Source: Christiangramia forsetii KT0803 (GTDB lineage Bacteria > Bacteroidota > Bacteroidia > Flavobacteriales > Flavobacteriaceae). From it: a DNA stretch of 64,000 bases. Each line of letters starts with the position of its first letter. Within the stretch, counting starts at the first letter, position 1. The notes beneath the pieces were generated by a model. It was not told where the DNA came from, did no database searches, and saw only the letters and a list, made by a program, of their open reading frames with translations. The stretch covers positions 2,604,001-2,668,000 of the forward strand of contig NC_008571.1 in NCBI RefSeq assembly GCF_000060345.1, in the 5' to 3' direction. The position numbers were made by a program, and so were the translations under genes. Shown here in pieces: positions 19,912-29,350 of this stretch.

Positions 19912-21024
19912 CTAATCTCCGTCTGAATCTACATAATCCACACTAATAGACAGTGCCTGAAGCATATCTAATTTTAAAAGCACCACTTCTTTTTGTAATT
20001 CGTCATGAACTTCCAGCATAAGAACATTATCAGTTTCCACCTGATTTCTAAGACTTGAATCCAAATCTCCAGATTCAGAACTTATAGCATTGAATTGTGA
20101 TAAAATATCACTAGCTAAATCTCCTCGATCCAGTGCTTCAAGGTATGTATGAAAGCTTTCTCCAGATTGACTGCTTCCAAAATATTTTCCGATATAGAAA
20201 TCTTTACTACTTTTTAAAGCTTCAAGGTAAAGTTCACGTGAAAAATCATCGGAATAATACGCTTCTACATTTATTGGAGAAGGTGTTCCCGTAATCGCCC
20301 CGGAAGGAAATCCTATTTTACCCGAACGTAAGAATTTTTCAAAATACATAACATATTTATTTGTTAAACGATCTACCGAACCGGTACTTGAAGAGCTTGT
20401 ATTATTTACAAAAGCATCCCTGTAATCACCCTGCCATGAAGCTGTAACCTCTGCAGTAAGTGCATTTATACGCTTAACCACCTCCAGGAGATATACTTTC
20501 TTGTTCTCTGCGTCTTCATCAGAAGTATATTTTAACAATGTTTCTTCTTTGGTAGATGCTAAACCAAATAAAAGATAGTCCAGCGCAGGAAAACCCTGCT
20601 CATCATAACTTGACGGTAATTTGAGATTATAGGTGCCAGATGCCAGTTTAGAATCAAGCTCACTTGCATTTAAAGGATACGTATTTAGAAAACTTCTATA
20701 GTTCAACTCCTCGGCTTTCCCGATATCAAACATAGATACACTTTGGAAAGATCTATAAGAAAGCTCAAACTGAGCTCTAAGAGCCGTAAGCTCAGTGTTT
20801 CCAGGATCTTCTACAAAAGCCTGGGCAAGAGTTTCGAGTTTTTGAGTTTTCGTATAGAAATCTTCATAAGAAGGAAGAATAATATTATCTGCCCAATTAG
20901 CAAGCATTTCACCACGATCAAAAGTATCATTTGTGTTATCACCACCGGTATCTCCTCCTTCATCTTCAGTGGAACAGGCTGCAAGTACAAGACAGGCCAA
21001 TAATACTATTTTTGAAATCTTCAT
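19912..21024 (-). CDS. Imelysin-family lipoprotein
   Basis: The signal ends in LVLAAC with Cys about residue 17, followed by an acidic, Gly/Asp-rich linker, so this is a lipoprotein. The mature part is all-helical with the imelysin fold. The family motif around GxHxxE reads GFPALDYLLFG here (about residues 143-153), with Pro for His and Asp for Glu, so the classical site is altered. Imelysins act in periplasmic or surface iron handling. It is 56 bases downstream of the DUF4856 gene and 9 bases upstream of the HTTM gene. The family is clear; metal binding is not. Confidence 0.9.
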   Translation of the reverse strand: MKISKIVLLACLVLAACSTEDEGGDTGGDNTNDTFDRGEMLANWADNIILPSYEDFYTKTQKLETLAQAFVEDPGNTELTALRAQFELSYRSFQSVSMFDIGKAEELNYRSFLNTYPLNASELDSKLASGTYNLKLPSSYDEQGFPALDYLLFGLASTKEETLLKYTSDEDAENKKVYLLEVVKRINALTAEVTASWQGDYRDAFVNNTSSSSTGSVDRLTNKYVMYFEKFLRSGKIGFPSGAITGTPSPINVEAYYSDDFSRELYLEALKSSKDFYIGKYFGSSQSGESFHTYLEALDRGDLASDILSQFNAISSESGDLDSSLRNQVETDNVLMLEVHDELQKEVVLLKLDMLQALSISVDYVDSDGD

Positions 21025-21080
21025 AATTTTAAATTTTAAAAACCGGAGCGGAAGATGATCCCCAGCTCCGGCTAGTTATT

Positions 21081-22295
21081 TTACTCTGCAGCTTCCTCAA
21101 CACTAAAGTCGAAGCCTGCGGCTATTTCTTCGGAAATACTATCTAACATTTCCGGGCTAACCTCCCAAAATCCATTTCCTGAAAGCAGCTGCTCATTAAT
21201 TGTATCAATTTGTGCTTTTGAAACATAAGGAGCTCCGTTTGAAGGATTATGCGTAAACCTAAGGCTATAAATAAATCCGAATCCTTCTGAAAGCTCATGA
21301 AAAGCGCTGCCATAATTTTCTTCCTGCAGCTTCGCTTTTCCTCCTTGTAAATAATGTACTGCACGTACTCCAATTACTTTTGAAAGGTTTTGACGAATAA
21401 TCGCAATCTGCTCATTTCTTACAGAATAATTTCCGGCTACAATAGCGGCTCTACCCTTTTTAAAAGCTTCAAAAGTTTCTTCAGCGATCCCGGCAAAATC
21501 TTCATCTTCATCTACCTGACCCAAATAACTGAAAAGTAGACGGTCATCACTTTCATTTAATAAACTGTTAGGTGTTGCGCTGGGAATTGAAGGATCTCCG
21601 TACAGATAGCCATATGCTTCATCCCATTTGTGCTCCATAGTGGTATAAGACTTTCCTTCTTCAGTAATTTCAGCGTCATTATTAGCCTTGTTGTCTGCTT
21701 CGTCAAGAACCGCTACAGAAAGGTAATTGTTAGCGATCTGGTCTAACAAGAGTGCACCTATCAAACCTTTTGCAAAAGCCTGGTTATACTCTAAACCTTT
21801 TTCGTTTACATAACGAACTCCATCACCATCAGCAATCTGACCTGCAACACCAGCCTCAGCAAGCTGATCTTTATTAGGCTTTACGGTGTTCATCTGTCCG
21901 GAAATAAATGATTCAAAATCATTTTTAATCTCTGTACTTTCAACAGTATTGGTTGAAAAATAGAAGCTTGAAGCTGCTACTTTAGATTTTATACTTTTTG
22001 AAGATTCGTTTAAGCTTGTATTCTCAAACGGAGCATTCTCATTTGCGAACATATTCAACAACAAAGTTTCTGAAGCATTGTCAAAATCATTGAAATTTGA
22101 AAGAAGTTCCGCAGACATTTGTAGTCTTGTTGTTTGACCGTTGAAGTCTACAGTTGAACTATTGTTTCTCTCAAACTTATAAGTTGTGGGGTTATCTATA
22201 TTGTTTTCTCCTTCCGGGCTTAATGAATCATCATCAGAAGAACATGACATTAATGTAGCTCCGGCTAATACTGCTGAAAATAACAGTTTTTTCAT
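21081..22295 (-). CDS. DUF4856 lipoprotein
   Basis: The 404-residue protein begins MKKLLFSAVLAGATLMSC, a lipoprotein signal with Cys at residue 18 and a following Ser/Asp-rich stretch. The mature protein is acidic and helical, and the pattern TYKFERNNSSTVDFNGQTTR with EHKWDEAYGYLYGDP matches DUF4856 as I remember it. Members are regular neighbours of imelysin genes in Bacteroidota. It is the first gene of the four-gene operon and has the best promoter match of the region (22335-22365). No biochemical function is known to me; involvement in iron uptake is inferred from context. Confidence 0.85.
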   Translation of the reverse strand: MKKLLFSAVLAGATLMSCSSDDDSLSPEGENNIDNPTTYKFERNNSSTVDFNGQTTRLQMSAELLSNFNDFDNASETLLLNMFANENAPFENTSLNESSKSIKSKVAASSFYFSTNTVESTEIKNDFESFISGQMNTVKPNKDQLAEAGVAGQIADGDGVRYVNEKGLEYNQAFAKGLIGALLLDQIANNYLSVAVLDEADNKANNDAEITEEGKSYTTMEHKWDEAYGYLYGDPSIPSATPNSLLNESDDRLLFSYLGQVDEDEDFAGIAEETFEAFKKGRAAIVAGNYSVRNEQIAIIRQNLSKVIGVRAVHYLQGGKAKLQEENYGSAFHELSEGFGFIYSLRFTHNPSNGAPYVSKAQIDTINEQLLSGNGFWEVSPEMLDSISEEIAAGFDFSVEEAAE

Positions 22296-22334
22296 ATTGC
22301 TTTATTTAGACTGGTTTAAAATAACATTCGGCGG

Positions 22335-22365
22335 CAAATATAAAAACCCGTTTTGGCTACCGCAA
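22335..22365 (-). promoter_or_regulatory. Promoter of the DUF4856-imelysin-HTTM-receptor operon
   Basis: On the minus strand TTG (22365-22363) is followed after 20 bases by TATATTTG (22342-22335), both fitting the Bacteroidota -33/-7 consensus, 40 bases before the start codon. No Fur box was recognised by eye. Confidence 0.7.
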
Positions 22366-22379
22366 GTTTATTTAGATTA

Positions 22380-22620
22380 AATTTAAATAACTTTTTCTAA
22401 TGGTAGTATGAAAAGCGATAAATTCTATTAATAATAAGCTTTCCGAAGCTTTGGATTTATAAGAATAAGGACGTCTACTTACTTAAATTTTCTACTTATT
22501 TATAAAAAGAAATATTCATCTGATATTTAAATTTTGAAATTAACTAGCCCTGGAATTGATAAAAATTCAATTTTGATATGATTAAACTTGATAAATAAGG
22601 CCAGAATAAAAACCTTTGAA
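22380..22620. other. Gene-free AT-rich stretch before the tandem repeat
   Basis: Together with the repeat array this forms a gene-free interval of about one kilobase between the DUF4856 operon and the HMG-CoA lyase gene. Apart from the operon promoter at its edge I see no gene, hairpin or RNA here. Confidence 0.5.
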
Positions 22621-23258
22621 TTGTCATCTCGACCAACGGGAGAGATCTCCTGGAAATATACTAAAAGATTTCTCCTACGCTATGCTTCGTCGAAATGACA
22701 GTTAAGTTAACGTCATGCTGAACTTGATGCAGTATCTCATAAAGACCCTGAAATAAATTCAGGGTGACGAGTTGTTGCGCTGAGCCTGTTGAAGCGTGTC
22801 TCTAATCTATGACACTTCGATAGTTTGAAAACCTAAATATGATAACCCTGAAAAGTTAAATTAGCTGATAAATTAAATTCCAAATACACGTTGTTTGCAA
22901 TTGCCATCTCGACCAACGGGAGAGATCTCCTGGAAATATACTTATAGATTTCTCCTTCGCTATGCTTCGTCGAAATGACAGTTAAGTTAACGTCATGTTG
23001 AACTTGATGCAGTATCCCATTAGACCCTGAAATAAATTCAGGGTGACGAATTGTTGCGCTGAGCCTGTCGAAGCGTGTCCCCAATCTATAGCACTTCGAT
23101 AGTTTGATAAACTAAATATGATAACCCTGAAAACTTAAATTAGCTGATAATTAAATTCCAAATACACGTTGTCCGCAATTGTCATCTCGACCAACGAGAG
23201 AGATCTCCTGGAAATATACTAATAGATTTCACCTTCGCTATGCTTCGTCGAAATGACA
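22621..23258. repeat. Tandem array of a ~280-base composite palindromic repeat (2.3 copies)
   Basis: Copy 1 is 22621-22900, copy 2 22901-23178 and partial copy 3 23179-23258, with only scattered differences. Each full unit contains (a) a module bounded by GTCATCTCGAC and GTCGAAATGAC, (b) a module bounded by CGTCATGCTGAAC and TTCAGGGTGACG, and (c) a short one with GCTGAGCCTGT and CACTTCGATAG. The flanks are non-coding. Singles of modules (a) and (b) occur elsewhere in the window. A minus-strand open frame here is a repeat artefact. Confidence 0.92.
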
Positions 23259-23323
23259 AAAATATAAGAATGCACTTGCCAGTTTGAAAGGCCAAGTTCG
23301 AATTTTGAAAAATGCCTTAGAAT

Positions 23324-24187
23324 TTAATGATACGAATTAAAAATTTTAGAGGCTTCATTATAAGAAGATTCAAAACTCGTCATTTTCACATTGGTATCAG
23401 CTTTCACAGAATTAAAATAAGAGAGCATTTTTTCTGAAGGCATATTTCCGGTGAGTTCATCTTTAGCCATCGGGCAGCCACCAAATCCCTGAATAGCACC
23501 GTCAAATCTATAACATCCGGCTTTGTATGCCGCATCAATTTTCTCATGCCATCTGGAAGGTGTGGTATGTAAATGGGCACCAAACTCGATATTTGGATAT
23601 TTCGGTATAAGGTTAGAAAAGAGATAATCTATAATTTCGGGAGTTGAAGTTCCTACGGTGTCAGATAAAGACAGGATCTTCACACCCATTGCTGAGAGTT
23701 TTTCTGTCCACTCCCCTACGATCTCCACATTCCACGGATCTCCATAAGGATTTCCAAACCCCATACTTAAATAAGCGACTACTTCTTTTCCGCTGGCATC
23801 GGCAATATTTAAAATCTGTTGCAAGACCTCCACAGACTCTGCAATGGTTTTATGTGTATTACGCATCTGGAAGTTTTCAGAAATAGAAAATGGATACCCT
23901 AAATAATCTATTTCTTCAAATTTAGAAGCATCCTCAGCTCCGCGGGTATTCGCAACAATCGCAAGCAATTTGCTAGTAGTTGTGGATAGATCTAACCGGG
24001 AAAGTAAATCGGCGGTATCTTTCATCTGGGGAATCGCTTTGGGGGATACAAAACTTCCAAAGTCTATAGTATCAAAACCACAGCGTAACAAAGACTGTAT
24101 ATATTGTGCCTTCTTTTCAGTGGGGATAAAATCCCGAATTCCCTGCATCGCGTCACGGGGACACTCAATAAGCTTTACTTTACCCAT
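23324..24187 (-). CDS. mvaB: Hydroxymethylglutaryl-CoA lyase family protein
   Basis: The 287-residue TIM-barrel enzyme would split HMG-CoA into acetoacetate and acetyl-CoA in leucine degradation. KLIECPRDAMQGIRDF is the family's N-terminal metal/substrate motif (the usual ExPRDGxQ), and the catalytic loop GFGGCPMAKDELTGN (about residues 230-244) carries the active Cys. FGAHLHTTPSRW supplies the metal-binding His pair. The ATG at 24187 is only five bases after an exact -7 box, so the message may be leaderless. The leucine-type dehydrogenase elsewhere in the window fits the same catabolic route. A related aldolase function is the main alternative. Confidence 0.88.
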   Translation of the reverse strand: MGKVKLIECPRDAMQGIRDFIPTEKKAQYIQSLLRCGFDTIDFGSFVSPKAIPQMKDTADLLSRLDLSTTTSKLLAIVANTRGAEDASKFEEIDYLGYPFSISENFQMRNTHKTIAESVEVLQQILNIADASGKEVVAYLSMGFGNPYGDPWNVEIVGEWTEKLSAMGVKILSLSDTVGTSTPEIIDYLFSNLIPKYPNIEFGAHLHTTPSRWHEKIDAAYKAGCYRFDGAIQGFGGCPMAKDELTGNMPSEKMLSYFNSVKADTNVKMTSFESSYNEASKIFNSYH

Positions 24188-24192
24188 ACGCC

Positions 24193-24200
24193 CAAAGATA
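24193..24200 (-). promoter_or_regulatory. Candidate -7 box of the HMG-CoA lyase gene
   Basis: On the minus strand it reads TATCTTTG (exact TAnnTTTG), leaving only GGCGT before the ATG. No -33 TTG is evident. Confidence 0.45.
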
Positions 24201-24297
24201 ACATTTTAGAGAAAATTGAAAAAGATTATGGATCTATTGATAATATTAAATTTCAGAAGGGAGTTTCAGAATTTATACCATTGAATTCTTAATCCTT

Positions 24298-24912
24298 TTA
24301 TAGCAGAATAAGAACCGCTATTAAAATAAAAATCACTACCTGCATCCATTTTAAAAAAATGCCCGACTTAGGATGTGATTTGATATAGGCCGAAATTTTT
24401 TCAGCTAACATGGCAACTCCAGTAAAAATAATGAATGCCTGCAACATAAAAAGCATTCCCAGAATGTAGAATTGAAGGATGGTATTTCCGTCTGGTTCCC
24501 AGAGAAAACCCGGGAAAAACGCCAGAAAGAAAATCCCTACCTTGGGATTTAATACATTCATAATAAATCCCTGCTTAAATAAACTAAGCATACTTTTATC
24601 GCTAATCTTTTCTGAAGAAAAAGCAATTTCAGGATCACTTTTATAAACCTGATATGCCAGATACAGCAAATAAACCGCACCGAGAATTTTAATCAACAAG
24701 AAAACATTGTCAGATTGTTTGATAATTGCCGAAACACCAAAAGCCACCAGACTGGTATGGATAAGGATCCCACCCACCAGGCCAAGTGCACTAACAATTC
24801 CCTGCTTACTTCCATAGGCAATAGAACGTACTAAAACGTATATAATATCCGGGCCAGGGGAAAATGTGAGAAGAATAGACGCAGTTAAAAAGGGAATGAT
24901 TTGGTCTAACAT
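24298..24912 (-). CDS. LysE-family amino-acid exporter
   Basis: The 204-residue protein has about six membrane helices. The N-terminal signature FSPGPDIIYVLVRSIAYGSKQG (broken here as FSPGPDIIYVL plus RSIAYGSKQG) and GxxxGxxxH-like GLVGGILIH are classical for LysE/RhtB translocators, which export amino acids or derivatives. MNVLNPKVGIFFLAFFPGF is the second conserved block. It starts three bases after the pyrD stop, so both share a transcript. Substrate unknown. Confidence 0.92.
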   Translation of the reverse strand: MLDQIIPFLTASILLTFSPGPDIIYVLVRSIAYGSKQGIVSALGLVGGILIHTSLVAFGVSAIIKQSDNVFLLIKILGAVYLLYLAYQVYKSDPEIAFSSEKISDKSMLSLFKQGFIMNVLNPKVGIFFLAFFPGFLWEPDGNTILQFYILGMLFMLQAFIIFTGVAMLAEKISAYIKSHPKSGIFLKWMQVVIFILIAVLILL

Positions 24913-24915
24913 ATT

Positions 24916-25938
24916 TTAAAGACCTTTTTCCAATATTTTCTGATTGATGTCTTTGATCAGGGCCGGACCCTCGTAGATAAATCCAGTATAAAGTTGAACC
25001 AGACTTGCGCCGGCCTCCAGTTTTTCTATAGCATCTTCTGCAGTATGAATCCCGCCAACTCCAATTATAGGAAAAGCTTTATTACTTTTTTCGGAAAGAA
25101 AACGAATCACCTCAGTAGATCTTTTAGTGAGTGGTTTACCGCTGAGTCCGCCCATTTCATTCTTATTCTCCGACTTTAAACCCTCCCTGGAAATGGTGGT
25201 ATTGGTAGCGATCACTCCGGCGATCTTTGTTTCCTGAACAATTTCGATAATATCCATTAATTGCTCATCGGTGAGATCTGGAGCTATTTTTAATAATATT
25301 GGTTTCGGTCTTTTCTTTTGTTCGTTTTTTTTCTGAAGCGTATTCAGCAAATCCTTTAGAGGCTCTTTGTCCTGAAGTTCACGCAAATTTGGCGTATTTG
25401 GAGAACTTACATTTACCACGAAATAGTTTACATAATCAAATAGTGCTTCAAAACTATAAGTATAATCCTCTACTGCATGCTCGTTAGGAGTCGCTTTATT
25501 TTTACCAATATTACCACCGATAAGCACATTCTTGTTACTTTTTAAACGATTCACGGTAGCTTCGACGCCTTCGTTATTAAAGCCCATTCTATTGATAATA
25601 GCAGAGTCTTCTTTTAACCGGAATAATCTTTTTTTATCATTTCCCGGCTGAGGTTTCGGTGTTACTGTGCCAACTTCAATAAATCCAAAACCTAAGGAGG
25701 ATAATTCGTTATATAGCTTAGCGTCCTTATCAAAACCAGCAGCGAGGCCCACCGGGTTTTTAAATTTTAATCCGAAAACCTCCCTTTCCAATCGGGCATC
25801 TTTCACCTGAAATTTAGATTTCAAATAAGAGGTCGCCCCCGGAATTTTACAAAACTTTCTCAAAAAATTAAATGTAAAATAATGTATCTCTTCAGGATCA
25901 AATTTGAAAAGTGTAGGTCTTATAAGTGATTTGTACAT
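24916..25938 (-). CDS. pyrD: Dihydroorotate dehydrogenase (quinone), class 2
   Basis: The 340-residue FMN enzyme oxidises dihydroorotate to orotate in pyrimidine synthesis and passes electrons to menaquinone. The N-terminal helical extension ([20 protein letters not shown]) that docks on the membrane marks class 2. [33 protein letters not shown] and [14 protein letters not shown] are conserved, with the catalytic Ser in the last. [20 protein letters not shown] near the C-terminus binds FMN phosphate. It is first in a two-gene unit with the LysE exporter. A -7-like box lies at 25955-25962. Confidence 0.97.
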   Translation of the reverse strand: MYKSLIRPTLFKFDPEEIHYFTFNFLRKFCKIPGATSYLKSKFQVKDARLEREVFGLKFKNPVGLAAGFDKDAKLYNELSSLGFGFIEVGTVTPKPQPGNDKKRLFRLKEDSAIINRMGFNNEGVEATVNRLKSNKNVLIGGNIGKNKATPNEHAVEDYTYSFEALFDYVNYFVVNVSSPNTPNLRELQDKEPLKDLLNTLQKKNEQKKRPKPILLKIAPDLTDEQLMDIIEIVQETKIAGVIATNTTISREGLKSENKNEMGGLSGKPLTKRSTEVIRFLSEKSNKAFPIIGVGGIHTAEDAIEKLEAGASLVQLYTGFIYEGPALIKDINQKILEKGL

Positions 25939-26065
25939 TTCTGGAAAGTTTTGTCAAAAGTAATTGAAATTCTATAAAAGAAAAGTTTGCCGAAATTTTC
26001 ATTGTTTTTCTGTACGGAAATATTTAATTATTTGTTCCTCCATAAACTTCCATAAATTGATAAAA

Positions 26066-26094
26066 GACGCCATTCTGAACTTAATTCAGAAACT
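26066..26094. repeat. Dispersed repeat, half of module b
   Basis: GACGCCATTCTGAAC followed by TTAATTCAGAAACT, a diverged left half of the GTCATTCTGAAC-type palindrome; the right half is absent. Confidence 0.6.
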
Positions 26095-26170
26095 TAGGAT
26101 AGAAATAATCACAACAATAATTTGAGATCTATCCAAAACCTGACATTTTGAAAAGCATTCTAATATGGAT

Positions 26171-26203
26171 TAAAAAAAAGCCGCCTTATTTAAGAGACGG
26201 CTT
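26171..26203 (-). terminator. Rho-independent terminator of the TonB receptor gene
   Basis: AGCCGCCTT and AAGAGACGGCT pair with a small interior mismatch. On the minus strand the stem is followed by a run of eight T. Confidence 0.85.
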
Positions 26204-26257
26204 GTTGATTATAAAAATTTGATTTTCCGCAATTTGAAACAAACTAAGAAAAAATAG

Positions 26258-29131
26258 CTAATCTAAATTAATACTGAGTCTGGCGAACAGAAAACGACCT
26301 GCAATCCCAAATTGCTGGGCACGCCTAGACCAGTCAAACCTACCGGAACTACGGTTATTAAATTCTTCTTCTGCCCTGTCTGGATAGATATCGAAAATAT
26401 TATTTGCCCCCAAGGTTAAAGTCAAAGTTTCTGTAGCATGATAGCCTACCGATAGATCTGTTACAATTTTAGAACTAAATACCTGCTGATTTTCAAGGAC
26501 TGTTGATGCTTCGGTCACTTCACCAAAATAAACATTTCTCAGAAAAAAATTAAAATCCCCGGCGGTCAAACTATTGGTAAGATTAACCTTTGTTCTAGGT
26601 ACAGCCTCTTCGAGGTAGATCCGGCTATCTTCAGGAAAATAAGTGTCTACTAAACCAGCTCGCTCCAAAACCTCTGAAGCATTGATATCACCAACCTTTT
26701 TAGTCTTTGAAAGCGTTGCGGCAAGATCTGATTTCAATCTTAAATTATCATTAAAGACAGCTTTATGCGTTAGTACCATATCCAGACCTTTAGATTCGGT
26801 ATCTATCGCATTTGCAAAAAATGAAGCCGCAGTTGCATTTGCCTGGGCTAAAAGATTATCAAGTTCTGAGCCAGTGCCCGGCCCGCTAAACTGACCAGTA
26901 TATACAATTCTATCATCTATTGCTACAAAATATCCATCTACAGTTAACGAAAGGTTCGCATCGGGAATCTTAGCCGTAAAACCAAGGCTTATACTTCTTG
27001 AGGTTTCTTCTTTTAACTGAGGAATCCCCAAGAGCTCTGCCGGCCGACTATCATTAGAAAAAGTACCCACTTCTTGCGGATTTCCAGCATTATCAAATAT
27101 CGTAGAAGTAGAATTGAAATATAACTGATGTAAAGAAGGTGCCCTAAACCCTGTATTGACCGCTCCTCTAATGTTAATATCATCGGTTAGTTTATAACGG
27201 GAAGACAATTTGAAATTCAGGGTAGAACCAAAATCTGAATAATCTTCAAATCTGGTAGCGAAGGTCATCAGGAATTTTTCGCTAAAATCCAATTCGGCAT
27301 CAAAATACCCGGCGATACTACTTCTTTCCCTGGAAAGTTCATTTTTCGGACTAAAGCCCGGAAAAACCTGGGATCCTCCCGGTCTGGCACTTCCGAAGAA
27401 ATCTGTTGCCGGATTTTGATCTGCTCTTACTACAACATCCCCGCTCTGAGTGTATTGCTCGTACGAACCACGCTCACCGGCTACGATCTCATAATTTTCA
27501 AATCTATGTTCTGCCCCGAAAGCTATATTCAAACCCAGAAAGACTTCTTGAAACAACCTGCTTATATCAAGGTTTGTGGTATTCTGAATAAAAGAAAAAC
27601 CTCCGGCATCAAAAGAAGTCGGACTCGCTCTTTGCAAAGAAGCGTTGGAAGTATTCGAGATAAAATATTGAAATTCATTTTTACCCCAGGTATTGCTAAA
27701 ATCTACATCCCATTCACTAACTGCACCCCGAACTCCCACAGCAATAGACTGGTCTTTGATTTTGGAATTAATCTCAGGCAAAAATCCGTTGATATAAATT
27801 GGAGTATAGGTCCTACTTTGATTGGGCAACCTATAGAATCCAGCAGAATTTCCCCTCCTAGAACTCATTCCTGCAAAAGAATATAATTCAGTTCCTTCTT
27901 CATCGAGAGGTAAAGACATATTGGCAAAGAAACGTCCACCTCTTAATCCAGATTGACCTACCCTCATATTAAAATCTGTACGATCTAGTCCCCTTGCATC
28001 AAGTTCATTTTCTGTGACATCCATTCCCAAGAGCGATTGCAGCGTTTCCCTGTCTTCAGCATTGCTAATATCATTCTGAAACTCACTACTGAAATACGAA
28101 ACATCCTGGGCAAAATCTTTAATTTGATCATCGGTCAGAGAAGCTATATTCGCTCCGAAATTTGCAGCGCGAAATTCAATTGCATTATAGGCATTGAAAA
28201 TAGTACCTTCCCACTCTCTCATTCGGTTATAATCTTCACGATAATCGAAATCTCCTGCGAAGGTCACAAATCCACCTTTCTCCCCCAAAGAAATACCGTA
28301 GCTCGCTGCTACGTTTACCGTTTCTCCATCAACTCCCCCGGTTTGTTCATTCGCATTTTTAGAAAAATTTGCGCCAGTAGTGATATTCACACTTAGCTCA
28401 TCTGTTTGATCTATCAATACAATATTGATCACTCCGGCAATAGCATCTGAACCATATTGGGCTGCAGCGCCATCCCGCAGAACCTCGATCCGTTTAATTG
28501 CTGAAGCAGGAATCGCATTTAAATCTGTACCTACGCTTCCCCTACCGAAAGTTCCGTTTACGTTTACTAAAGAAGAATTATGTCTGCGTTTCCCGTTGAT
28601 CAATACCAATACCTGGTCTGGTCCCAATCCTCTCAATGATGCAGGATCAATGTGATCTGTTCCATCAGAAATTGTCTGGGTATTTGAAGTAAAAGAGGGG
28701 GCGACGTAATTTAACATCTGATTCAAATTCACCTGGGGAACAGCTATGGTCATCTCCTGAACATCCAGAACATCTATGGGAACCGTTGATTCTACTACAG
28801 TTCTACTGGGATTCCTAGAGCCTACCAGTACCACTTCCCCGAGTGCCATCCCTGAGACCATAGTAACATTTATCTCTTCGCTATCTATAAAAACTTCGCG
28901 GGCATCAAATCCCACAAAGGTGAATACGAGCGTTTGTCCAAATTCTGCCTCCAGGGAATAAATCCCATCAAAATCTGTACTGGTTCCCTTATTCGTATCC
29001 TTGATTGCAACTGTGACCCCGCCAAGAGGTTGAGAATTCTCATCAAGTACAACTCCACTTATTGTTCGGGTTTGCGATTGAGCTACCAAACAAAGGAAAA
29101 ACGATAAAATGAGTACGTAGAAATTTTTCAT
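26258..29131 (-). CDS. TonB-dependent receptor with N-terminal carboxypeptidase-like domain
   Basis: The 957-residue protein has a signal peptide ending at SQS/Q (about residue 19), a CarboxypepD_reg-like beta sandwich (RTISGVVLDENSQPLGGVTV onward, about 20-105), a plug domain (about 110-240, with GLGPDQVLVLINGKRRH and VLRDGAAAQYGSDAIAGVIN) and a large beta-barrel ending in FLFARLSINLD. It transports an unknown substrate across the outer membrane. No SusD or substrate-binding lipoprotein gene is next to it, so a polysaccharide role is less likely than a siderophore, peptide or vitamin role. It appears monocistronic with a strong terminator. Confidence 0.93.
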   Translation of the reverse strand: MKNFYVLILSFFLCLVAQSQTRTISGVVLDENSQPLGGVTVAIKDTNKGTSTDFDGIYSLEAEFGQTLVFTFVGFDAREVFIDSEEINVTMVSGMALGEVVLVGSRNPSRTVVESTVPIDVLDVQEMTIAVPQVNLNQMLNYVAPSFTSNTQTISDGTDHIDPASLRGLGPDQVLVLINGKRRHNSSLVNVNGTFGRGSVGTDLNAIPASAIKRIEVLRDGAAAQYGSDAIAGVINIVLIDQTDELSVNITTGANFSKNANEQTGGVDGETVNVAASYGISLGEKGGFVTFAGDFDYREDYNRMREWEGTIFNAYNAIEFRAANFGANIASLTDDQIKDFAQDVSYFSSEFQNDISNAEDRETLQSLLGMDVTENELDARGLDRTDFNMRVGQSGLRGGRFFANMSLPLDEEGTELYSFAGMSSRRGNSAGFYRLPNQSRTYTPIYINGFLPEINSKIKDQSIAVGVRGAVSEWDVDFSNTWGKNEFQYFISNTSNASLQRASPTSFDAGGFSFIQNTTNLDISRLFQEVFLGLNIAFGAEHRFENYEIVAGERGSYEQYTQSGDVVVRADQNPATDFFGSARPGGSQVFPGFSPKNELSRERSSIAGYFDAELDFSEKFLMTFATRFEDYSDFGSTLNFKLSSRYKLTDDINIRGAVNTGFRAPSLHQLYFNSTSTIFDNAGNPQEVGTFSNDSRPAELLGIPQLKEETSRSISLGFTAKIPDANLSLTVDGYFVAIDDRIVYTGQFSGPGTGSELDNLLAQANATAASFFANAIDTESKGLDMVLTHKAVFNDNLRLKSDLAATLSKTKKVGDINASEVLERAGLVDTYFPEDSRIYLEEAVPRTKVNLTNSLTAGDFNFFLRNVYFGEVTEASTVLENQQVFSSKIVTDLSVGYHATETLTLTLGANNIFDIYPDRAEEEFNNRSSGRFDWSRRAQQFGIAGRFLFARLSINLD

Positions 29132-29350
29132 ATTTAATTGGTTTGTTTTCTTAAATATAGCTCAATTATTTAACTTTTTCATAACAAACAACTCATATAC
29201 AGTTATTTACACCTATCTAAAAAGCTACATTTTATTCAAAAGAGTCTTAATTTTAGCCCGAATTTTTTATAAGAGTTATAATTATTCAGAAGTCATGATT
29301 CTTCTGAACCTTTTTTCGCAGATTATGTGGTTATAGTTCCAGGATTCAGT

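Larger units (their letters stand above)
25939..26257. other. Intergenic region pyrD to TonB receptor
   Basis: No gene. It contains a pyrD -7-like box on the minus strand (TACTTTTG, 25962-25955), a single half-module of the dispersed repeat at 26066-26094, and the receptor terminator at 26171-26203. Confidence 0.5.

Noticed and set aside
22833-23084. 83-residue minus-strand open frame inside the tandem repeat
   Set aside because: It is built entirely from repeat modules, its peptide (for example HPEFISGSNGILHQVQHDV) is the familiar translation of these palindromes, and it has no upstream signals.
22621-23258. CRISPR array
   Set aside because: Repeat units are about 280 bases with nested palindromes, no short direct repeats with unique spacers, and no cas genes.
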